From Takakia lepidozioides (taxonomy: Eukaryota; Streptophyta; Takakiopsida; Takakiales; Takakiaceae): DNA of 60,000 bases. A program made the translations under genes and the position numbers. Shown piece after piece: positions 57,901 to 60,000 of the stretch. A model generated the notes under the pieces. That model was given only the letters and a program-made list of their open reading frames with translations. It had not been told where the DNA came from and did no database searches. The stretch spans positions 9,364,001 to 9,424,000 of the forward strand of contig CM060732.1 of assembly GCA_030704615.1 (NCBI GenBank), read 5' to 3'. Position 1 is the stretch's first letter, and every line of letters starts with the position of its first letter.

Positions 57901-60000
57901 TTATAACCACTGAAGCCATCCATGAATGAGTACATCTCATGGTCTGCCGCAGTGTCCAATACCGCTTCTGTGAATGGCAAAGGGAAAGGATCTTTCTTCG
58001 TGCAAACATTCAACTTCTTATAGTTCACACAAACTCTCAGTTTACCATTCTTCTTAGGAACTATCACAATGGGTGACAACCAAGTTGTATACTCTATCGG
58101 GTATATAAACTTAGCCTCAGCCAACTTCTTGATCTCTTCTCCAACCTTCTGTGCATAGTTGGGATTCATTCTGTACCTTGCCTATTTGATTGGTACTGAC
58201 CCTGGTTCCAGTTCAATCTTATGCCGACAGATCTCAGGTGGTATCCCTTTTAGATCCTCATAGCTCCAAGCAAATACATCTCTGTATTTGATGAACAAAC
58301 TTTTAGCTTCCTCAAAGAATTCTGGCTCCAAATCAGCCCCTACCTTCACCATCCTCGGTTCCTCTTCAGTTCCCACATTCACTTCTCTCACCTGCTCATC
58401 AGCTGTGATTGTCCAACCAGTCACCACTTCATCCTGTAAGCTCACAGTGGCTGGTTCCTCTAGGATTTCCATTTCTCCCTCTCTTTCTTCATAGAAATGT
58501 GGTGGGTAACTGCTTGTTTCACCCTCAATTGGTGTTGTTGTCACTACACCTCAGCAGATACCTTTTAAACAACTTAGGCCTTCCAATTGCAACTCTGCAA
58601 CCTGCTCCCACTCTGGGTGTGTAGCGAATAGGGTAGCTTCCTGCTCCTCAACAAGTCCTCCCTTCCAGTCCTACTCCCTGACCCCTCGAGGTCTTCTCGT
58701 AGCAGGTAGTCTACTAGATTTCTTAGTGGTGATTTGGATCTTGTGCATAAAGATCATCTTTTGAATCTGTATCTTAACTCCTCTTATTAATCCCAATGGC
58801 TGTACACTTATTTGATCTGCCATTGTTACTGTTTATGGGGTTGGCTTCATGTTACTTAGACCAAGCTTCTGCCTTAATTGGTCTGTCATGATATTCACTC
58901 CAGAACCTCCATCTATCAGCACATCAGTAGTTTTGTGCTTCCAATTCTCAATTGGATTACTGGCATAGAATCATCAAAGTCCATGACTGTTTCTCGCCCT
59001 TCCGGCTTCACATTATAACTGGTCACCTTGTTGTTCAGGTCTGTGTTCCGTGTCACATGGGCAATTCGATTGATTGCTTGATACAACCTGTGTCTACAAT
59101 AAGGTGCCACAGCCATAGCTGTCCAATGGTAATCTCCGCTTTGGACTGGCAAATTACTTCAGCCAAAGTCCCTTCATTACTTTGCATTTCTGCAGCTTCT
59201 TTCTTCCCTTCATCCTCACTCACTTCCTCTTCTATTTCAGAATCAGAGGAATCTGCCATAGGAATATCAGTACTCTTCTGCATTTCCCTTATGGTATCTG
59301 CCACTTCCTTGTGCAGTTCCTTCTCATCTCTCCAAGCCTCATCATCTTCAGGCACATCACTGCCATCTTCATTATCATCACCTTCCTCATCTACTGGAGG
59401 TATTATTTTGGCTTTGCTTCTGGTTACTATCATTGTACTTACTTCTGGTACAACACATGGCCTAACCATGTGAGCTGCTACCACTGGCCCCTCATTCATA
59501 GGAGCTCTCATCTCATTCTGGTGTCTGATCCAGAATGGACAGGCTGCCTTGCGATGTCCTGCCTGATTACAATAGTAACACAGTTCTTCCCCACTAGGTC
59601 CTCCCCCTTGGTCTGTTCTGGGATTGTTTCTGTAATCCTGATTCCCTGGCTGGTAATTCCCCCTTGGATTTCCCTGATAGTTGCCTCTGGAATTTCCTTG
59701 GTAATTTCCTCTTGGATTACCTCTCCCTTCCATGCCATTGTTATAACCACCAGGCCTACCATAGTGGTCCTGATCACTGTTTCTTCTTGGCTGGGGCTGC
59801 ACTTGATGCACCCTTACTTGCCTAGGTTCTCTTGCTGCTGTCTTTTTGTCGCAGTAACGATTCTCAGTAGAATGGTTATCCATTTTACAGATAGTACAGT
59901 GTTTCTCCTTCATGTGGCATTCAGTGGTGGTATGGCCTTCATTCTGGCATTTTGCACACCAAACATCCTTCCTCCAATGTGTTGCAGCCTCTGTGGCATA
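54993..60000 (-). pseudogene. Athila-like Ty3/gypsy gag-pol, 5' end beyond window
   Basis: Order, reading leftwards. Gag (60000-59053) has three CCHC-type knuckles (CAKCQNEGHTTTEC, CTICKMDNHSTENRYC, CYYCNQAGHRKAAC). Protease region near 58915 has LIDGGSGVNIMTDQL. Reverse transcriptase (58544-57444) has WLSPIVIVPKKNGKLRVC, VMPFGLCNAPATFQR and FLDDFSVYS, a form of the YxDD box. RNase H (about 57400-56853) has YYTSRLMNSAERN and FYVDHQAL. Integrase (56744-54993) has the HHCC finger, FVGPINPP, TAIDYTTKWVEAK, SDQGTHF and NGQAEATNK. All catalytic blocks are visible, but the frame is cut by TAG codons at 58182, 57738, 57444, 57315 and 56853, and by stops in the protease region. A C-terminal tandem repeat follows integrase. 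No 5' LTR is within the window. Confidence 0.88.
55322..55490 (-). repeat. 30-bp tandem repeat coding a 10-residue repeat after integrase
   Basis: Five units of GCCTATCACAGCCCATCACAGTGTGACACA type read in frame as AYHSPSQCHT-like decapeptides (AYHSPSLCHR, AYHNPTQCDT, AYHSPSQCHT, AYHSSPQLDI, VCHSPTQPMR). Similar CACAGCCCGTCACAG repeats sit at 45775-45845. Confidence 0.85.

Overview
This is a repeat-rich window of a eukaryotic nuclear genome, almost certainly from the green plant lineage. It has spliced genes with GT-AG introns, plant-type Ty3/gypsy and LINE elements, MULE-type DNA transposons, and one conserved plant chromatin gene of the EBS/SHL family (BAH plus PHD finger). The abundance of transposons and the unusual repeats would suit a charophyte alga such as Chara, but that species guess is not proven by the sequence.

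The left half (about 0-35 kb) is built from DNA transposons. Three related copies (A 0.1-13.8 kb, B 18.1-26.9 kb, C 27.3-32.9 kb) belong to one family. Copies A and B carry two divergent genes. Gene 1 is a MULE-type transposase ending in a SWIM zinc finger. Gene 2 encodes a large protein with an N-terminal ParB-like motif (YDGNHR/WDGNHR) and, where complete, a C-terminal beta-class (permuted) amino-methyltransferase. Copy C retains only gene 2. A fourth, distinct MULE/FAR1-like gene (D) lies at 33.8-35.0 kb. All four loci carry arrays of short palindromes, many with a TCGG-N-GCCGA-like core. The arrays sit between the divergent genes, at the flanks and inside introns. All copies are degraded to some degree by stops and frameshifts.

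The only clear host gene is the EBS/SHL-like gene on the minus strand (40.12-38.09 kb). It has two alternative second-half PHD exons of matching phase, separated by only 55 nt, and a stop-free 183-nt intron. A TATA box lies upstream at 40.6 kb.

The right half (41-60 kb) holds retroelements. They are a gypsy/Athila-like non-autonomous element with a very large coiled-coil ORF (42.2-45.5 kb); a LINE with a C-terminal chromodomain, split by a degraded Ty3/gypsy fragment (46.5-51.8 kb); hairpin-rich satellite DNA (53.4-53.9 kb); and a nearly full-length Athila-like gypsy element on the minus strand (54.5-60 kb), cut by the window end. The stretches 15-18 kb, 35.6-38 kb and 52.5-53.4 kb have no recognisable gene.
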